In this document: positions 19,369 through 28,852 of the stretch, one piece after another
Position numbering within the stretch: the first letter of the stretch is position 1
How the letters are laid out: each line of letters begins with the position of its first letter
Assembly (NCBI RefSeq): GCF_003415655.1
Contig: NZ_QRHC01000004.1
Span: 310,001 to 374,000, forward strand
Length of the DNA: 64,000 bases
Reading direction: 5' to 3'
Source of the DNA: Vibrio maerlii
Lineage (GTDB): Bacteria > Pseudomonadota > Gammaproteobacteria > Enterobacterales > Vibrionaceae
Made by a program: the position numbers and the translations under genes
The notes under the pieces: generated by a model
What the model saw: only the letters and a program-made list of their open reading frames with translations
What the model was told of the DNA's origin: nothing
Databases searched by the model: none

Positions 19369-20583
19369 ATGAACACAAGTCTCATCAATGCACGATTAGT
19401 TACATGTCAGCCGGGATATGAGGGTTATCAACCTTCTCCTTTGAGCAAAGTCGTCATCAAAGATGGTTTAATCGATGCGGTTGGTCCAATGGAACAATCA
19501 ATAGAAGACGATGATCAATCTCTTTCTATTGACTGCGAAGGTAAACTATTAACGCCTGGATTCATTGATTGCCATACTCATCTTATCTTCGCGGGCCAAA
19601 GATCCAATGAATTTGAGCAGCGTTTAAACGGTCAAAGCTATCAAGACATACTGAATGCTGGTGGCGGTATTCTATCAACGGTGAGAGAAACCAGAAAAGC
19701 GTCACATCAGGAGCTTTTAGATCTAGCGCTTCCTAGATTAGACGGGCTCATTTCATCTGGTGTCACCAGCATCGAAGTTAAATCAGGATACGGTTTAACG
19801 CTTGAAGATGAACTTAAAATGTTGAGGGTTGCAAAAGATCTCTCACAACATCGCGCGATTAAAGTTTCAACCACCCTACTCGCCGCGCATACCCTACCTC
19901 CTGAGTATTCCCATCGTTCAGATGATTACGTAGATTTGATTTGCGAAGAGATAATCCCGCATGCCGCAGAACATAGACTCGCAGATTCAATCGATGTTTT
20001 CTGTGAATCGATTGGCTTTAATCTTTCGCAAACAGAGCGAATTTTCAAGTCAGCCCACCAACACGGCTTACCGATAAAAGGTCATACCGAGCAACTCTCA
20101 AACCTTGGTGGAAGTGCTCTAGCAGCCAAGTATTCCGCACTCTCTGTTGATCATATTGAATATCTTGATGCTATTGGAGTCGAGGCGATAGCACGTTCAG
20201 GTACCGTTGCTACTCTACTCCCTGGTGCCTTTTACTTTTTAAATGAGCAGCAACATCCACCCATTGAACTCTTGCGCGCAGCGAACGTTCCTATGGCTCT
20301 GGCTACGGATTTAAACCCTGGGACTTCTCCCTTTGCCAATCTCCTCCTCATGCTGAACATGGGCTGTACACTGTTTGGATTAACTCCTGAAGAAGCACTA
20401 CGTGGCGTTACTTGCCACGCAGCAAAAGCTCTCGGACTTAGCGAGAGCCGTGGTCAGATTGCAGTGGGATATGAAGCGGACTTTACGCTTTGGGATATCC
20501 AATCTCCCGCAGAACTGAGTTATCAATTTGGGGTTCCAATACTCTCTTCCAGAATCGTCGATGGAGTAAGAATTAATGACTGA
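19369..20583 (+). CDS. hutI: Imidazolonepropionase
   Basis: HutI is the third enzyme of histidine breakdown, hydrolysing imidazolonepropionate to N-formimidoyl-glutamate. I choose ATG 19369 ([13 protein letters not shown]). An in-frame start further up would run through the HutC operator. The 404-residue amidohydrolase has the metal motif [10 protein letters not shown], catalytic-region stretches VKSGYGLT and [12 protein letters not shown], and the late DLNPGTSPF motif. The end overlaps hutG by 8 bp. Confidence 0.95.
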   Translation: MNTSLINARLVTCQPGYEGYQPSPLSKVVIKDGLIDAVGPMEQSIEDDDQSLSIDCEGKLLTPGFIDCHTHLIFAGQRSNEFEQRLNGQSYQDILNAGGGILSTVRETRKASHQELLDLALPRLDGLISSGVTSIEVKSGYGLTLEDELKMLRVAKDLSQHRAIKVSTTLLAAHTLPPEYSHRSDDYVDLICEEIIPHAAEHRLADSIDVFCESIGFNLSQTERIFKSAHQHGLPIKGHTEQLSNLGGSALAAKYSALSVDHIEYLDAIGVEAIARSGTVATLLPGAFYFLNEQQHPPIELLRAANVPMALATDLNPGTSPFANLLLMLNMGCTLFGLTPEEALRGVTCHAAKALGLSESRGQIAVGYEADFTLWDIQSPAELSYQFGVPILSSRIVDGVRIND

Positions 20584-21553
20584 TTTAGATACCAGTTACG
20601 TCTGGCAAGGACGTAACGATGCTGAGGATGGTGAGTTAGGGCTTCGAGTACATCATATCGTTTGCCGAGACGAGGAAAATGATTCTAATGTCGCCTTGCT
20701 GGGATTTGCCACAGATGAAGGTGTCAAAAGAAACAAAGGGCGAACTGGAGCGATACGAGGGCCTGATGAGATTCGAAACGCCTTATCAAGTATGGCTTGG
20801 CATTGCTCAAATAGGCTTACTGATCTAGGCAATATTGTTTGTAACGATGGTAACTTGGAGACCTCACAATCTCAATGCGCACAGGTTATCACTCAAGCGC
20901 TTAGCGATAAAAAAATCATGCTATTAGGTGGTGGCCACGAAATAGCCTTCTCTTCCTTCAAAGGCATCGTTGAGCACCTAAAGGAGGTCTCACGGGATGG
21001 AGAAAAGCCCAAGCTTGGTATCATCAACTTCGATGCGCATTTTGATCTCCGCGCATTTCAACATCCTACTCAGCCGCTTAAAGCTAGCTCAGGGACACCA
21101 TTTAATCAAAGCGCCCAATGGTGTAGAGACAATAATTGGTCATTCCTTTATACCTGTATTGGCGTCAGTCGCGCTAGCAATACACAAGCACTCTATGACC
21201 GCGCAAACGCACTCAACGTTCTTTATATTGAGGACAATCAGCTCAACATCCAGCAGCAAAGTCATCATTTAGCCTCACTCAATGACTTTATTGGTCAATG
21301 TGATTATCTCTATCTCACTATCGATTTGGACGTGTTCTCATCTGCTATCGCACCCGGTGTCAGCGCACCTAACCCTCGCGGCATGAGTTACGAACAGCTA
21401 TGGCCCTTCATTGAACTTACGTTACAGCATAACAAAAAGATACTCGTTGCAGACATTGCTGAGTACAACCCAACTTACGATATCGATCATTCAACGGCTC
21501 GTTTAGCGGCAAGACTTTCATGGGAGATACTTCACGCCCTTTTAAACGAGTAA
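20576..21553 (+). CDS. hutG: Formimidoylglutamase
   Basis: HutG cleaves N-formimidoyl-glutamate to glutamate and formamide, the last step of the four-enzyme hut pathway. The 325-residue protein belongs to the arginase superfamily and carries the manganese motifs GGGHE, NFDAHFD and DLDVFS, followed by [11 protein letters not shown]. It overlaps hutI by 8 bp, indicating coupled translation. With this enzyme present no separate HutF-type deiminase is needed. Confidence 0.95.
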   Translation: MTDLDTSYVWQGRNDAEDGELGLRVHHIVCRDEENDSNVALLGFATDEGVKRNKGRTGAIRGPDEIRNALSSMAWHCSNRLTDLGNIVCNDGNLETSQSQCAQVITQALSDKKIMLLGGGHEIAFSSFKGIVEHLKEVSRDGEKPKLGIINFDAHFDLRAFQHPTQPLKASSGTPFNQSAQWCRDNNWSFLYTCIGVSRASNTQALYDRANALNVLYIEDNQLNIQQQSHHLASLNDFIGQCDYLYLTIDLDVFSSAIAPGVSAPNPRGMSYEQLWPFIELTLQHNKKILVADIAEYNPTYDIDHSTARLAARLSWEILHALLNE

Positions 21554-21600
21554 TACCTACATAAAAACCATAATAATGCGCCTACACAAAAGGAACTGAC

Positions 21601-23289
21601 ATGAATCATCACAACCCCCAACATGACTCACGTACAGACACAGAAAGAACCATAAGAGCCCCAAGGGGGGCTGAGATATCAGCTAAATCGTGGCTAACAG
21701 AAGCACCTCTACGTATGCTGATGAACAACCTCGATCCAGACGTTGCGGAGCATCCTCACTCTCTTGTGGTTTATGGTGGCATTGGCCGCGCAGCTCGTAA
21801 CTGGCAATGCTTTGATAAGATCGTCGAAGTTCTAAAACGTTTGGAAGATGATGAAACTCTCCTTGTTCAATCAGGTAAACCAGTTGGCGTATTTCCGACT
21901 CACAAAAACGCGCCTCGTGTTCTAATCGCAAACTCAAATCTCGTGCCTCACTGGGCGAACTGGGAACATTTCAATGAGCTAGATAAGCAAGGTTTGATGA
22001 TGTATGGCCAAATGACCGCCGGAAGTTGGATCTACATCGGCTCTCAAGGCATCGTTCAAGGGACTTATGAGACGTTTGTATCCGTTGCAAAAAAGCATTT
22101 TAGAGGGAGTACCAATGGTCGATGGATCTTAACAGGAGGGCTTGGTGGTATGGGTGGCGCACAACCACTTGCAGCTACGATGGCCGGTTTTTCTATGCTC
22201 GCTGTGGAATGTGACGAGTCAAGAATCGACTACCGTTTACGCACAGGATATGTCGACAAAAAAGCGACTACGCTTGATGAGGCACTGTCTTTAATCCAAG
22301 ACTCGCAAGAACCCGTTTCTGTTGGCCTTCACGGTAACGCTGCAGATATCTTCCCACAACTGGTTGAGCGTGGTATCACTCCCGATGTCGTTACGGATCA
22401 AACCTCAGCACACGATCCTCTAAATGGCTACCTTCCACTAGGGTGGACACTCGAGTACGCAAGCGAGCAGCGAAAAATCGATGAAGCGAAGGTTGTCAAT
22501 TCGGCGAAGGAGTCGATGGCAGTTCAAGTTAAAGCAATGCTGGAGCTACAAAAACGCGGGGCTGCAACACTCGATTACGGCAACAATATTCGACAAATGG
22601 CGCTTGAGAAAGGCGTAGAGAACGCATTTGATTTCCCGGGTTTTGTGCCTGCTTACATTCGCCCGCTATTTTGTGAAGGCATTGGACCATTTCGCTGGGC
22701 GGCACTATCTGGTGACCCTGAAGACATCTACAAAACAGATCAAAAAGTAAAAGAATTAATCCCAGATAACCCCCACCTACATAATTGGTTGGATATGGCT
22801 CGCGAACGGATTCAGTTCCAAGGGCTGCCAGCACGTATCTGTTGGGTTGGTTTAAAAGACAGAGAGCGCCTAGGGCAAGCTTTTAACGAGATGGTAAAAA
22901 ATGGCGAACTCAAAGCGCCCGTTGTTATTGGGCGAGATCATTTAGACTCTGGTTCAGTCGCGAGTCCGAATCGTGAAACCGAAGGCATGATCGATGGTTC
23001 GGACGCTGTCTCAGATTGGCCACTGTTGAATGCTATGCTCAATACTGCTGGTGGTGCGACATGGGTGTCGTTACATCATGGCGGCGGCGTAGGTATGGGC
23101 TTTTCGCAACATTCCGGAATGGTCATTTGTTGTGATGGTAGTGATGATGCCTCTAAACGAATCGCTCGTGTGCTTCACAATGACCCTGCAACGGGTGTGA
23201 TGCGTCATGCAGACGCCGGCTATGATATTGCCAAGCGGTGTGCACAAGAACAAAAAATAGATTTACCCATGCTCAACAATGATAAGTAA
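21601..23289 (+). CDS. hutU: Urocanate hydratase
   Basis: HutU converts urocanate to imidazolonepropionate using tightly bound NAD+. The 562-residue length is typical. Hallmarks are [21 protein letters not shown], the glycine-rich NAD site [15 protein letters not shown], and the C-terminal [18 protein letters not shown]. An AAAGGAAC ribosome site precedes the ATG. It lies 47 bp after hutG and 12 bp before hutH within the hut operon. Confidence 0.97.
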   Translation: MNHHNPQHDSRTDTERTIRAPRGAEISAKSWLTEAPLRMLMNNLDPDVAEHPHSLVVYGGIGRAARNWQCFDKIVEVLKRLEDDETLLVQSGKPVGVFPTHKNAPRVLIANSNLVPHWANWEHFNELDKQGLMMYGQMTAGSWIYIGSQGIVQGTYETFVSVAKKHFRGSTNGRWILTGGLGGMGGAQPLAATMAGFSMLAVECDESRIDYRLRTGYVDKKATTLDEALSLIQDSQEPVSVGLHGNAADIFPQLVERGITPDVVTDQTSAHDPLNGYLPLGWTLEYASEQRKIDEAKVVNSAKESMAVQVKAMLELQKRGAATLDYGNNIRQMALEKGVENAFDFPGFVPAYIRPLFCEGIGPFRWAALSGDPEDIYKTDQKVKELIPDNPHLHNWLDMARERIQFQGLPARICWVGLKDRERLGQAFNEMVKNGELKAPVVIGRDHLDSGSVASPNRETEGMIDGSDAVSDWPLLNAMLNTAGGATWVSLHHGGGVGMGFSQHSGMVICCDGSDDASKRIARVLHNDPATGVMRHADAGYDIAKRCAQEQKIDLPMLNNDK

Positions 23290-23301
23290 AGGATACGCGG
23301 T

Positions 23302-24834
23302 ATGTTGAACTTAGTATTAGATCCTGGCCACCTGAACTTACGCCAGTTGAGGAGTATTAGCCGCAGCCCTATTATGCTATCACTCGACCCCAGCTCTCAT
23401 GACGCAATTAACGAAAGCACCCAAATCGTCAACCAAGTCATTGAAGAAGGTAGAACCGTTTATGGTATTAATACAGGTTTTGGCCTGTTAGCGAACACAA
23501 AAATTGAGCCAGAAGACCTAGAAACGTTACAACGTAGTATTGTGCTTTCTCACGCAGCTGGCATTGGCAAGCTGATGTCTGACGAAACTGTTCGCCTAAT
23601 GATGGTTCTTAAAATCAATAGCTTATCCCGTGGTTACTCTGGGATTCGTCTCGAAGTCATTCAAGCTTTGATTGAGTTAGTTAACTGTCAAATCTACCCA
23701 TGCGTACCAGAAAAAGGATCGGTTGGAGCCTCTGGAGATCTCGCTCCACTGGCACACATGAGTACCGTTTTACTTGGTGAAGGGCACGCTCGTCATAACG
23801 GCAAAATCATCTCAGGATTAGAAGCATTAAAGGTCGCAGGGCTGTCTCCTATCACACTAGCACCAAAAGAAGGCTTGGCATTACTAAACGGCACTCAAGC
23901 ATCCACAGCACTGGCGTTAGAAGGGCTATTCTATGCTGAGGATCTATTCGCCTCTGCGATCACCTGCGGTGCAATGTCGGTGGAAGCGGCCCTTGGCAGT
24001 CGCAAACCGTTTGACCCACGCGTGCATCGCGTCCGTGGCCATCGAGGACAGATGGACGCCGCACTTGCGTACAGACATTTATTAGGACAACAAAGCGAAA
24101 TCGGCGACTCGCACTCATGCTGTGAAAAGGTTCAAGACCCCTATTCATTGCGCTGCCAGCCTCAAGTAATGGGAGCATGCTTACAGCAAATCCGAAACGC
24201 CGCCGATATCCTACAAATTGAGAGCAACTCGGTCTCGGATAACCCACTGGTCTTTGCTGACGATGGGGACATCATCTCTGGCGGTAACTTCCACGCAGAG
24301 CCTGTCGCAATGGCAGCCGACAACCTAGCGCTTGGTATAGCTGAGATAGGCAGCTTGTCAGAAAGGCGTATGGCGTTGCTCATTGACAGCGCTCTCAGTA
24401 AGTTGCCCCCATTTTTGGTCGATAATGGAGGTGTTAACTCTGGATTCATGATAGCGCAAGTCACATCGGCTGCACTCGCCAGTGAGAACAAGACCCTAGC
24501 TCACCCAGCATCAGTCGACAGCTTACCTACCTCAGCTAACCAAGAAGACCATGTCTCAATGGCGACATTTGCAGGAAGAAGACTGAATGAAATGGCAGCA
24601 AACACTCGTGGCATCCTCGCTGTTGAGTATTTATCTGCTGCACAGGGTCTAGATTTCAGAGCACCTAACCTTTCTTCTCCTTCTATCGAGCATGCCAAAT
24701 CGATACTTCGTGAACAGGTCTCTTTTTATGATAAAGACCGATACTTTGCCCCCGATATTGAGAAAGCCAACAACTTGCTCAAGCTGGCAGTCCACAATGA
24801 ACTTATGCCAGAAAAGCTATTACCGAGTATCTAG
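23302..24834 (+). CDS. hutH: Histidine ammonia-lyase
   Basis: HutH removes ammonia from L-histidine to give urocanate, the first step of the pathway. The 510-residue protein contains the Ala-Ser-Gly triplet ([13 protein letters not shown], about residue 143) that cyclises to the MIO cofactor, plus [11 protein letters not shown] and the [19 protein letters not shown] segment (here [15 protein letters not shown]). It is the last gene of hutIGUH. Only a weak terminator-like hairpin follows. No histidine transporter is linked. Confidence 0.97.
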   Translation: MLNLVLDPGHLNLRQLRSISRSPIMLSLDPSSHDAINESTQIVNQVIEEGRTVYGINTGFGLLANTKIEPEDLETLQRSIVLSHAAGIGKLMSDETVRLMMVLKINSLSRGYSGIRLEVIQALIELVNCQIYPCVPEKGSVGASGDLAPLAHMSTVLLGEGHARHNGKIISGLEALKVAGLSPITLAPKEGLALLNGTQASTALALEGLFYAEDLFASAITCGAMSVEAALGSRKPFDPRVHRVRGHRGQMDAALAYRHLLGQQSEIGDSHSCCEKVQDPYSLRCQPQVMGACLQQIRNAADILQIESNSVSDNPLVFADDGDIISGGNFHAEPVAMAADNLALGIAEIGSLSERRMALLIDSALSKLPPFLVDNGGVNSGFMIAQVTSAALASENKTLAHPASVDSLPTSANQEDHVSMATFAGRRLNEMAANTRGILAVEYLSAAQGLDFRAPNLSSPSIEHAKSILREQVSFYDKDRYFAPDIEKANNLLKLAVHNELMPEKLLPSI

Positions 24835-24860
24835 CCGTTATTCATAGTTATAGTTAACAC

Positions 24861-24891
24861 GCCGCCCATAATCTCTATTTGGCGGCTTCTT
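24861..24891 (+). terminator. Possible weak terminator after hutH
   Basis: GCCGCC and GGCGGC form a six-base GC stem with a 14-base loop, followed by TTCTT. The large loop and poor T run make this uncertain. Confidence 0.4.
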
Positions 24892-24906
24892 GGCATCAAA
24901 AGAAAG

Positions 24907-24941
24907 AACCTACAACCTATAACCTATAACCTATAACCTAC
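24907..24941. repeat. Five tandem copies of a 7-bp unit
   Basis: The unit AACCTAT occurs three times in a row and is flanked on each side by one AACCTAC copy, giving 35 bp of uninterrupted 7-bp periodicity in the gap between hutH and the HAD gene. Confidence 0.9.
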
Positions 24942-25109
24942 TTTATTCATAAAAGTGAATAGATAGTCTAAAGTTAGGGATATCACCCCGAGGATTTTCT
25001 ATCCATCCCGCATAAAAATACACATTCCCAAATAGCCACAACGACTAGATCACAGAATGTAGTCGTCTGAACAAGCTACTATTTAACAGCATAATCAAAA
25101 GGAATTAAC

Positions 25110-25838
25110 ATGATCAAAATGCTAGTGTGTGACTTCGATGGAACAATTAGTGGCGGTAGTTCGTCAGGTATAGACAAGCTCAACCACTATGTAACGCGTC
25201 AATCACCCTTGAATTTCATTGTGGCAACAGGAAGAACCCTTTCATCTATCCGAGACGGACTTTCTGGTGACAACTTTCCCACACCGATAAGCATTGTGAG
25301 TGATGTTGGCACACGCATTCATCATGCTGAGAACAACCAATCCGATTCTCATTGGTCGAAACACGTCGAGCGTAACTGGCAACCTGAGCAAGTACAGGAA
25401 GCGATTCGGTCACTCCCATTTCTTGGTAAGCAGTCTAATCAGCATCAGAGTCGATACAAGATCACAATCGAAGGACAATTAGACTTTGCAGAATATCAGG
25501 AACTAAAAGCTGTACTAGAAACAGCAAAGATCAAGGTTGATCTCACCTATTCACACAACTGGTTTCTGGATATCACTCCAAAAGGGGTTTGTAAGGCTTC
25601 CGCAATTCGTTTTCTCATGAACAAGCACAACATAAAAGCAGAAGAAGTATGTGTTGCCGGTGACTCAGCTAACGATTCGACAATGTTGACGATGGAGGGT
25701 ATTAACGGGATCTTGGTAGCGAATCATTACCCTGAAGTTGCACACCTTTCTGATTCTAAGAGTATATACACCAGTAAAGCGACACACGCCGAAGGTGTGC
25801 TTGAAGGGTTAATCCATTGGCAACAATTGAGGGCCTAA
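25110..25838 (+). CDS. HAD-superfamily (IIB, Cof-like) phosphatase
   Basis: A 242-residue cytoplasmic hydrolase. Motif I is DFDGT (residues 8-12), motif II lies in FIVATGRTLSS, a lysine is supplied by ITPKGVCKASA, and motif IV is VAGDSANDSTML. The inserted cap between about residues 80 and 165 is the type II cap of Cof/sucrose-phosphatase-like enzymes. The substrate cannot be read from the sequence, though a sugar phosphate is usual. It is preceded by AAGGA and is convergent with the cysteine-synthase-like gene, whose stop is 21 bp away. Confidence 0.82.
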   Translation: MIKMLVCDFDGTISGGSSSGIDKLNHYVTRQSPLNFIVATGRTLSSIRDGLSGDNFPTPISIVSDVGTRIHHAENNQSDSHWSKHVERNWQPEQVQEAIRSLPFLGKQSNQHQSRYKITIEGQLDFAEYQELKAVLETAKIKVDLTYSHNWFLDITPKGVCKASAIRFLMNKHNIKAEEVCVAGDSANDSTMLTMEGINGILVANHYPEVAHLSDSKSIYTSKATHAEGVLEGLIHWQQLRA

Positions 25839-25859
25839 ACTCCCTCAACGAGGCAGTAT

Positions 25860-26909
25860 TCAAACATTGACGACCTTACTATCATCTTCTGCCTGATAGC
25901 GAGCCCATAACTCCATGAGACTTTCTTTACTCAACTCTATCTCTTTTTCCTTTAGGAACTCTTCGTTGTAGAGTTTCGAATACGAACGCTCAGCAAGGTC
26001 ACAACAGAAAGTAACGATGGTTTTGCCTTTGCCCATTCTGGCAGCGGCATAAAATGCACCCGCGACATTCAATGCAGAGCTACTACCAAGTAAAATACCG
26101 TCTTGGTCGGCCACGAGTCTCGATATCGTTACCAAGTCTTGATCGGGCAGTGTTATTGCATGATTGATCTTCGCTTGTCTGAAGTTATCAACGGTTCGCA
26201 TGATGCCAATGCCTTCAGTAAATGAACTACCCGAGGATTTGTATTCTCCGTTTTTTAAGAACGAGTAGATGCCGGATCCATGAGGATCAATCAACCAAGT
26301 CTTAAAATCTGGATTTTTCTCAGATAGATAATGTGAGTTCCCTGCAATTGTCCCGCCAGTCCCAACTGCACAAACCAACGCATCAATTTGGCCTTTGGTT
26401 TGTTCCCAGATCTCAGGCCCAGTATTAAGGTAATGTGCGCGATAGTTGCTCAAGTTCTCAAACTGATCTGCCCACCAATAGTCTTCGTGCTCTGCGCCAA
26501 TACGCTTTGCGGTGTGGTAAAAATGCTCAGGGTTTGCGAAAGGACAAGGGTCAACCAGAAGCAGGTCTGCACCATGAAGCGCGATCATCCGTTCTTTTTC
26601 TTTGGCCTGCCCCTTTGGCATAACGACTAACATTTTATAACCTAGCGCTTTAGCCACCAACGCTAGGCCAATGCCTGTGTTCCCTGCTGTTCCTTCAACA
26701 ATAGTCATTCCTGGTTTGAGTTTTCCCGCCTCTATCGCGTCAGTGACGAGTTGAAGAGCAGCCCTATCTTTGATCGAACCTCCTGGGTTCTGATGCTCGC
26801 ACTTGAGGAGAATTTCACATCCAGAAATATCGGATAGGCTATTGATCCGCACAAGATCCGTGTTGCCTATCAATTCACTGACATTACTTGCAATCGATGC
26901 TATGGGCAT
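25860..26909 (-). CDS. Cysteine-synthase-like PLP enzyme
   Basis: The 349-residue protein is a fold-type II PLP enzyme of the cysteine synthase/cystathionine beta-synthase family. The PLP lysine lies in NPGGSIKDRAA (about residue 48), the substrate loop is EGTAGNTGIG and the phosphate loop is GTGGTIAG. It is longer than CysK and CysM by about 30 residues, with a charged C-terminal extension (ELSKESLMELWARYQAEDDSK). This resembles the Cys11-like branch, so O-acetylserine sulfhydrylase activity is likely but another substrate is possible. It is monocistronic. Confidence 0.82.
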   Translation of the reverse strand: MPIASIASNVSELIGNTDLVRINSLSDISGCEILLKCEHQNPGGSIKDRAALQLVTDAIEAGKLKPGMTIVEGTAGNTGIGLALVAKALGYKMLVVMPKGQAKEKERMIALHGADLLLVDPCPFANPEHFYHTAKRIGAEHEDYWWADQFENLSNYRAHYLNTGPEIWEQTKGQIDALVCAVGTGGTIAGNSHYLSEKNPDFKTWLIDPHGSGIYSFLKNGEYKSSGSSFTEGIGIMRTVDNFRQAKINHAITLPDQDLVTISRLVADQDGILLGSSSALNVAGAFYAAARMGKGKTIVTFCCDLAERSYSKLYNEEFLKEKEIELSKESLMELWARYQAEDDSKVVNV

Positions 26910-27061
26910 AACAACTCCGCTTAATTATTGATTTTATGATAGATAGCCTTAAGCGTAGCTCTGCGTAACCCTGAGTCAAGCTCAGTAAAAGTCGTTATCC
27001 CTCTCATATCAGAAATAACAATTATAATTAACAGTGTTCACATCTATTAAGGGCAGGACAA

Positions 27062-27277
27062 ATGTTTTTGAAAGAGAGAAAGAGCGGCGACTTAGTCGAC
27101 GTGGTTGAAACGACTAGTTTAACAAACCTGTATCACGATTGTGTCGAAGGACGACTCCAAGCCGGTGAAGAGCAGCAAGACCCTCAATTATTCAAGAAGT
27201 CTGAATTAGTGTTTATGTCTGGTGAAGAACTACCACGCTGTTGGACAGATCCAGACTATCGGTCGAGAACTAAATAG
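27062..27277 (+). CDS. Small conserved-looking hypothetical protein
   Basis: A 71-residue acidic soluble protein (MFLKERKSGDLVDVVETTS...VFMSGEELPRCWTDPDYRSR). It starts at an ATG just after AGGACAA. I have seen similar short proteins in vibrios with a GEELPRCW motif, but I know no function and see no domain. It is convergent with ackA and shares its bidirectional terminator. Confidence 0.7.
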   Translation: MFLKERKSGDLVDVVETTSLTNLYHDCVEGRLQAGEEQQDPQLFKKSELVFMSGEELPRCWTDPDYRSRTK

Positions 27278-27315
27278 ACTTTGAGAGTGCTTTGATAACA
27301 ATGACTTCGAAAATG

Positions 27316-27342
27316 AAAAAAGCGAGCACTAGGCTCGCTTTT
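27316..27342. terminator. Bidirectional terminator
   Basis: AAAAGCGAGC-actag-GCTCGCTTTT hairpin between the convergent small gene and ackA. Confidence 0.88.
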
Positions 27343-27365
27343 CAATTTGGGATTGTTGCTATCTA

Positions 27366-28559
27366 CTATAGCAATTCAACAGATTGTTTTGCGATTACAA
27401 ACTCTTCGTTTGTTGGGATAACCATAGCAACTGCGTTTAGGATGTCAGACTTAGCAATAATGCCAGAGTTACCGAAGCGTGCATCTTCGTTGCCTTTTTC
27501 ATCTTCAACAAAACCAAGAAGATTTAGGTTCTTCAGGATTTCACGACGGATTGGTAGAGAGTTCTCACCAATACCACCAGTGAAGATAACTGCGTCTAGG
27601 CTGTTTAGTGGAATCATGTAAGAACCAATGTATTTCGCTACGCGGTAGGTAAATACTTCAAATGCTAGCTTCGCACCTTCGTGACCATTTTCCATCGCTT
27701 CTAGGATGCCACGTGCGTCAGAAGTTAGGCCAGATACACCTAGGAAACCAGACTTTTTGTTTAGCGTGTCGAAGATCTTTTCTGTTGTCCAACCTTTCTT
27801 AATTAGGAACTCGATAACGCCCGGGTCAAGGTCACCAGAACGCGTTCCCATCATTAGACCCGCTAGCGGAGTGAAACCCATTGAAGTATCAACAGATTCG
27901 CCGTTGCTGATAGCACATACAGATGCGCCGTTACCTAAGTGAACAGAAATGAAGCTAGATTCTTCAACTGGTTTGTTTAGCATCTTCGCAGCTTCACGGC
28001 TTACGAAGTAGTGGCTAGTACCGTGGAAACCGTAACGACGGATGCCGTACTCACTGTATAGCTCGTTTGCGATACCACCGGTGAACGCTTTTTCAGGCAT
28101 AGTTTGGTGGAAAGCGGTGTCGAATACAGCGAACTGTGGTAGAGATGGGAAAGCTTCAATTGCAGCGCGGATACCAATTGCACCTGCTGGGTTATGAAGA
28201 GGTGCAAGGTCAGACAGTTTTTCAATCTCTTCGGTTACTTCATCAGTAATGCGAACTGTCTTAGTAAATTTCTCACCACCGTGAACGATACGGTGACCAA
28301 CAGCAACTATTTTATCTGCTAGACCAAGTTCGCTTGTCAAGCCAACCAGTTTACCGATTGCGATTTTATGGTGGCTACCCTCACCTTCAATTGCGATCTC
28401 TGTTTTTTCGCCATTAAATTTCCAGCTCATGCATGACTCTGGAAGTCCAAAACATTCACCTAAACCAGTGAGAACTGCATCACCAGAGTGAGAGTCGATA
28501 ACGGCAAACTTAAGAGATGAGCTACCTGAGTTGATAACAAGTACGAACGAGTCAGACAT
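27366..28559 (-). CDS. ackA: Acetate kinase
   Basis: AckA interconverts acetate plus ATP with acetyl phosphate. The ATG at 28559 gives MSDSFVLVINSGSSSLKFAV, the expected N-terminus, and an in-frame TTG six codons further up is less likely. At 397 residues it has the acetokinase signatures NSGSSSLKFAV and FHGTSHYFVS and the GTRSGDLDPG and FTGGIGENS motifs. No pta gene is next to it, so this may be a second, stand-alone acetate kinase as found on chromosome II of other vibrios. That comparison is from memory. Confidence 0.95.
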   Translation of the reverse strand: MSDSFVLVINSGSSSLKFAVIDSHSGDAVLTGLGECFGLPESCMSWKFNGEKTEIAIEGEGSHHKIAIGKLVGLTSELGLADKIVAVGHRIVHGGEKFTKTVRITDEVTEEIEKLSDLAPLHNPAGAIGIRAAIEAFPSLPQFAVFDTAFHQTMPEKAFTGGIANELYSEYGIRRYGFHGTSHYFVSREAAKMLNKPVEESSFISVHLGNGASVCAISNGESVDTSMGFTPLAGLMMGTRSGDLDPGVIEFLIKKGWTTEKIFDTLNKKSGFLGVSGLTSDARGILEAMENGHEGAKLAFEVFTYRVAKYIGSYMIPLNSLDAVIFTGGIGENSLPIRREILKNLNLLGFVEDEKGNEDARFGNSGIIAKSDILNAVAMVIPTNEEFVIAKQSVELL

Positions 28560-28782
28560 GATAAGTGTTTCCTGCAAAAAGAGTGTTAGCGTAGAGCTTA
28601 ATTATTGAATATGTTTTAGTTCTGAGGCCATTATTCAATAATTTTTTAAACATTCAACTTTTATTGATACCACTTTAGGGTAAGAGCATCATTTTATTGA
28701 TCAACCTCAAAAACTGATTTAATTCGATCTTAAAATTAAAAAATAGTTGAATGAAACCAACCCAATTATAGCGTTCAAACGC

Positions 28783-28812
28783 AAAAAAGCCGAGCAAATC
28801 GCTCGGCTTTCA
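28783..28812 (-). terminator. Terminator of the DEAD-box helicase gene
   Basis: Read on the minus strand, AAGCCGAGC-gattt-GCTCGGCTTTTTT is a strong hairpin with T run, about 40 bp past the stop. Confidence 0.9.
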
Positions 28813-28852
28813 AATTTATTTGAATACAAAGTATTAATGAACGTAAACGTTA

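Noticed and set aside
18540..24834. Horizontal acquisition of the hut cluster
   Set aside because: Codon and base composition look like the neighbours by eye and no mobile gene flanks the cluster.
28618..28780. FNR site before ackA (TTGAT-CAAC-CTCAA near 28697)
   Set aside because: The match is weak in the second half and the position relative to a promoter could not be fixed.
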